From an uncultured Eubacteriales bacterium (lineage in GTDB: Bacteria > Bacillota > Clostridia > Peptostreptococcales > Anaerovoracaceae): a stretch of DNA of 6,491 nt. The notes beneath the pieces are model-generated. The model was not told the origin of the DNA. It did no database searches and was given only the letters and a program-made list of their open reading frames with translations. Positions 5,549-6,491 of this stretch are shown piece after piece. A program made the translations under genes and the position numbers. Numbering within the stretch: position 1 is the first letter of the stretch; each line of letters begins with the position of its first letter. The DNA is taken from positions 1 to 6,491 of the forward strand of contig CACXFN010000055.1 in the NCBI GenBank assembly GCA_902766915.1, read 5' to 3'.

Positions 5549-6460
5549 ATGGATAAAAGTAATACTAATAGCGATAATAATAGAAGTGAATATAAAGAGG
5601 GATTAATCGCGCTACTGATTTGCATGCTTTTATGGGGAATTCTCCCTGTGTATTGGAAGGCTTTAGTGCCAATTAGTTCTTGGGTTATCATCCTATATAG
5701 AGTATTGCTGGCTTGCATCGTAGGAATCATAATGGCGAGAACTAAGTATTCCTGGGGGGAAATATTTAATCCTATTTTAAAGGATAAAAAAAAGGCGGCC
5801 ACATATTTCTGTGCAGGTGCACTTATCACGGCAAATTGGAGCACATATATTTGGGCAGTTAATGCAGGCTATGTGATACAATCCAGTATTGGCTATTATA
5901 TCGAACCCCTTGTTGTATGTGCATTGGCAATTATTATTTTTAAGGAGAAGCTGACGACCTTTAAACTAATAGCTTTTATGTTGGCAACATTAGCCATTGT
6001 AATTCAGCTGGTTCATTTTCGTGCGTTCCCCGGAATTGCATTGGGGCTGGCATCAAGCTTTGCTATTTATGCTGCAGTAAAAAAGAGAGTGTCTGAATCG
6101 CCATTAATTTCCCTCGTTTATGAAACAATGTTTTTTGCACCGCTAGCTTTAATTGCAATAATCTATCTGGAAGCGACAGGAAAAGGTGCCTTGGCGGTAG
6201 CAGCGCCCTACCAATATATTATGCTTATGTTTGCGGGTTTGTTAACAGTGATTCCTTTAGCGCTATTTGCTCATGCTGCAAAAAAAGTTCCTTTAATAAC
6301 TTTGGGACTCATGGAATACATTAGTCCGACAATGGGAATGATATTAGGAGTATTCTTCTATCACGAACCCTTTGATTTTATTATGTTTATCTCCCTGGTA
6401 ATAATTTGGATAGGCTTGGTCTTCTTTACAATTAGTGAAATCAAGGAAAACAGAAGCTGA
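5549..6460 (+). CDS. rarD: RarD-type EamA/DMT superfamily transporter
   Basis: The 303-residue product aligns along its length with RarD, a ten-helix member of the drug/metabolite transporter superfamily in the cytoplasmic membrane. After a hydrophilic N-terminus (1-17) come LLWGILPVYWKAL (27-39), YR at 50-51 in place of the usual HR, the family signature NWSTYIWAVN (96-105), SSIGYYIEPL (112-121, where E. coli has an INPL-type ending), KEKLT, the repeat-linking FAIYAAVKKRVSE, and the second-half signature LTVIPLALFAHAAKKVPLITLGLMEYISPT. RarD is often annotated as a chloramphenicol-sensitivity or resistance permease, but its substrate is not firmly known. ATG 5549 has no Shine-Dalgarno sequence; a GATACT box at 5534-5539 lies 10 nt before the ATG. 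The gene is 60 nt downstream of the YgjV-GNAT gene. Confidence 0.88.
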   Translation: MDKSNTNSDNNRSEYKEGLIALLICMLLWGILPVYWKALVPISSWVIILYRVLLACIVGIIMARTKYSWGEIFNPILKDKKKAATYFCAGALITANWSTYIWAVNAGYVIQSSIGYYIEPLVVCALAIIIFKEKLTTFKLIAFMLATLAIVIQLVHFRAFPGIALGLASSFAIYAAVKKRVSESPLISLVYETMFFAPLALIAIIYLEATGKGALAVAAPYQYIMLMFAGLLTVIPLALFAHAAKKVPLITLGLMEYISPTMGMILGVFFYHEPFDFIMFISLVIIWIGLVFFTISEIKENRS

Positions 6461-6491
6461 TTATCTATATAATTATCTATAAATATCTACA

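Overview
The window looks like an ordinary chromosomal stretch from a low-GC, Gram-positive anaerobe of the Clostridia (Bacillota). Support comes from moderately AT-rich DNA, A/T-rich codons (many ATA and AGA/AGG), strong AAGGAGG-type ribosome binding sites on some genes, and gene families typical of clostridia: a Cthe_2159-like carbohydrate-binding protein, a CD0519/CD1768-type membrane protein, and DUF4230 and YgjV proteins. All recognised genes lie on the + strand, and no RNA gene, insertion sequence, CRISPR array or phage module is visible.

Layout. (1) 2-496 is the 3' end of a secreted beta-helical carbohydrate-binding protein with a Gly-rich tail. (2) 497-617 is the richest regulatory region: a tandem pair of 23-bp repeats, each with a nested dyad, followed by a good sigma-A-type promoter whose -10 box is straddled by an 8-bp inverted repeat. 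(3) 618-1808 encodes a Gate-domain polytopic membrane protein. (4) 1809-1996 is hard to interpret: an overlapping open frame interrupted by TGA and a rare GC-rich palindrome suggest a decayed gene or a misread start. (5) 1997-2290 is an unrecognised small soluble protein, closely followed by yhbY (2322-2615, ribosome assembly) and a MATE exporter (2639-4003), probably one transcript. (6) 4054-4770 is a membrane-anchored DUF4230 protein with its own possible promoter. (7) 4826-5488 is a three-helix YgjV-type membrane domain fused to a GNAT-like C-terminal domain. (8) 5549-6460 is a RarD-type EamA transporter. The window ends in AT-rich DNA with a short repeated motif.

The genes do not form an obvious pathway. 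The common theme is the cell envelope: three polytopic membrane proteins (Gate, MATE, RarD/EamA), two membrane-anchored proteins and one exported protein, with yhbY as a housekeeping gene among them. I see no convincing previously undescribed system. The points most worth a second look are the repeat-plus-dyad control region before the Gate protein, the confused 1828-2034 segment, the unrecognised 97-residue protein, and the YgjV-GNAT fusion.
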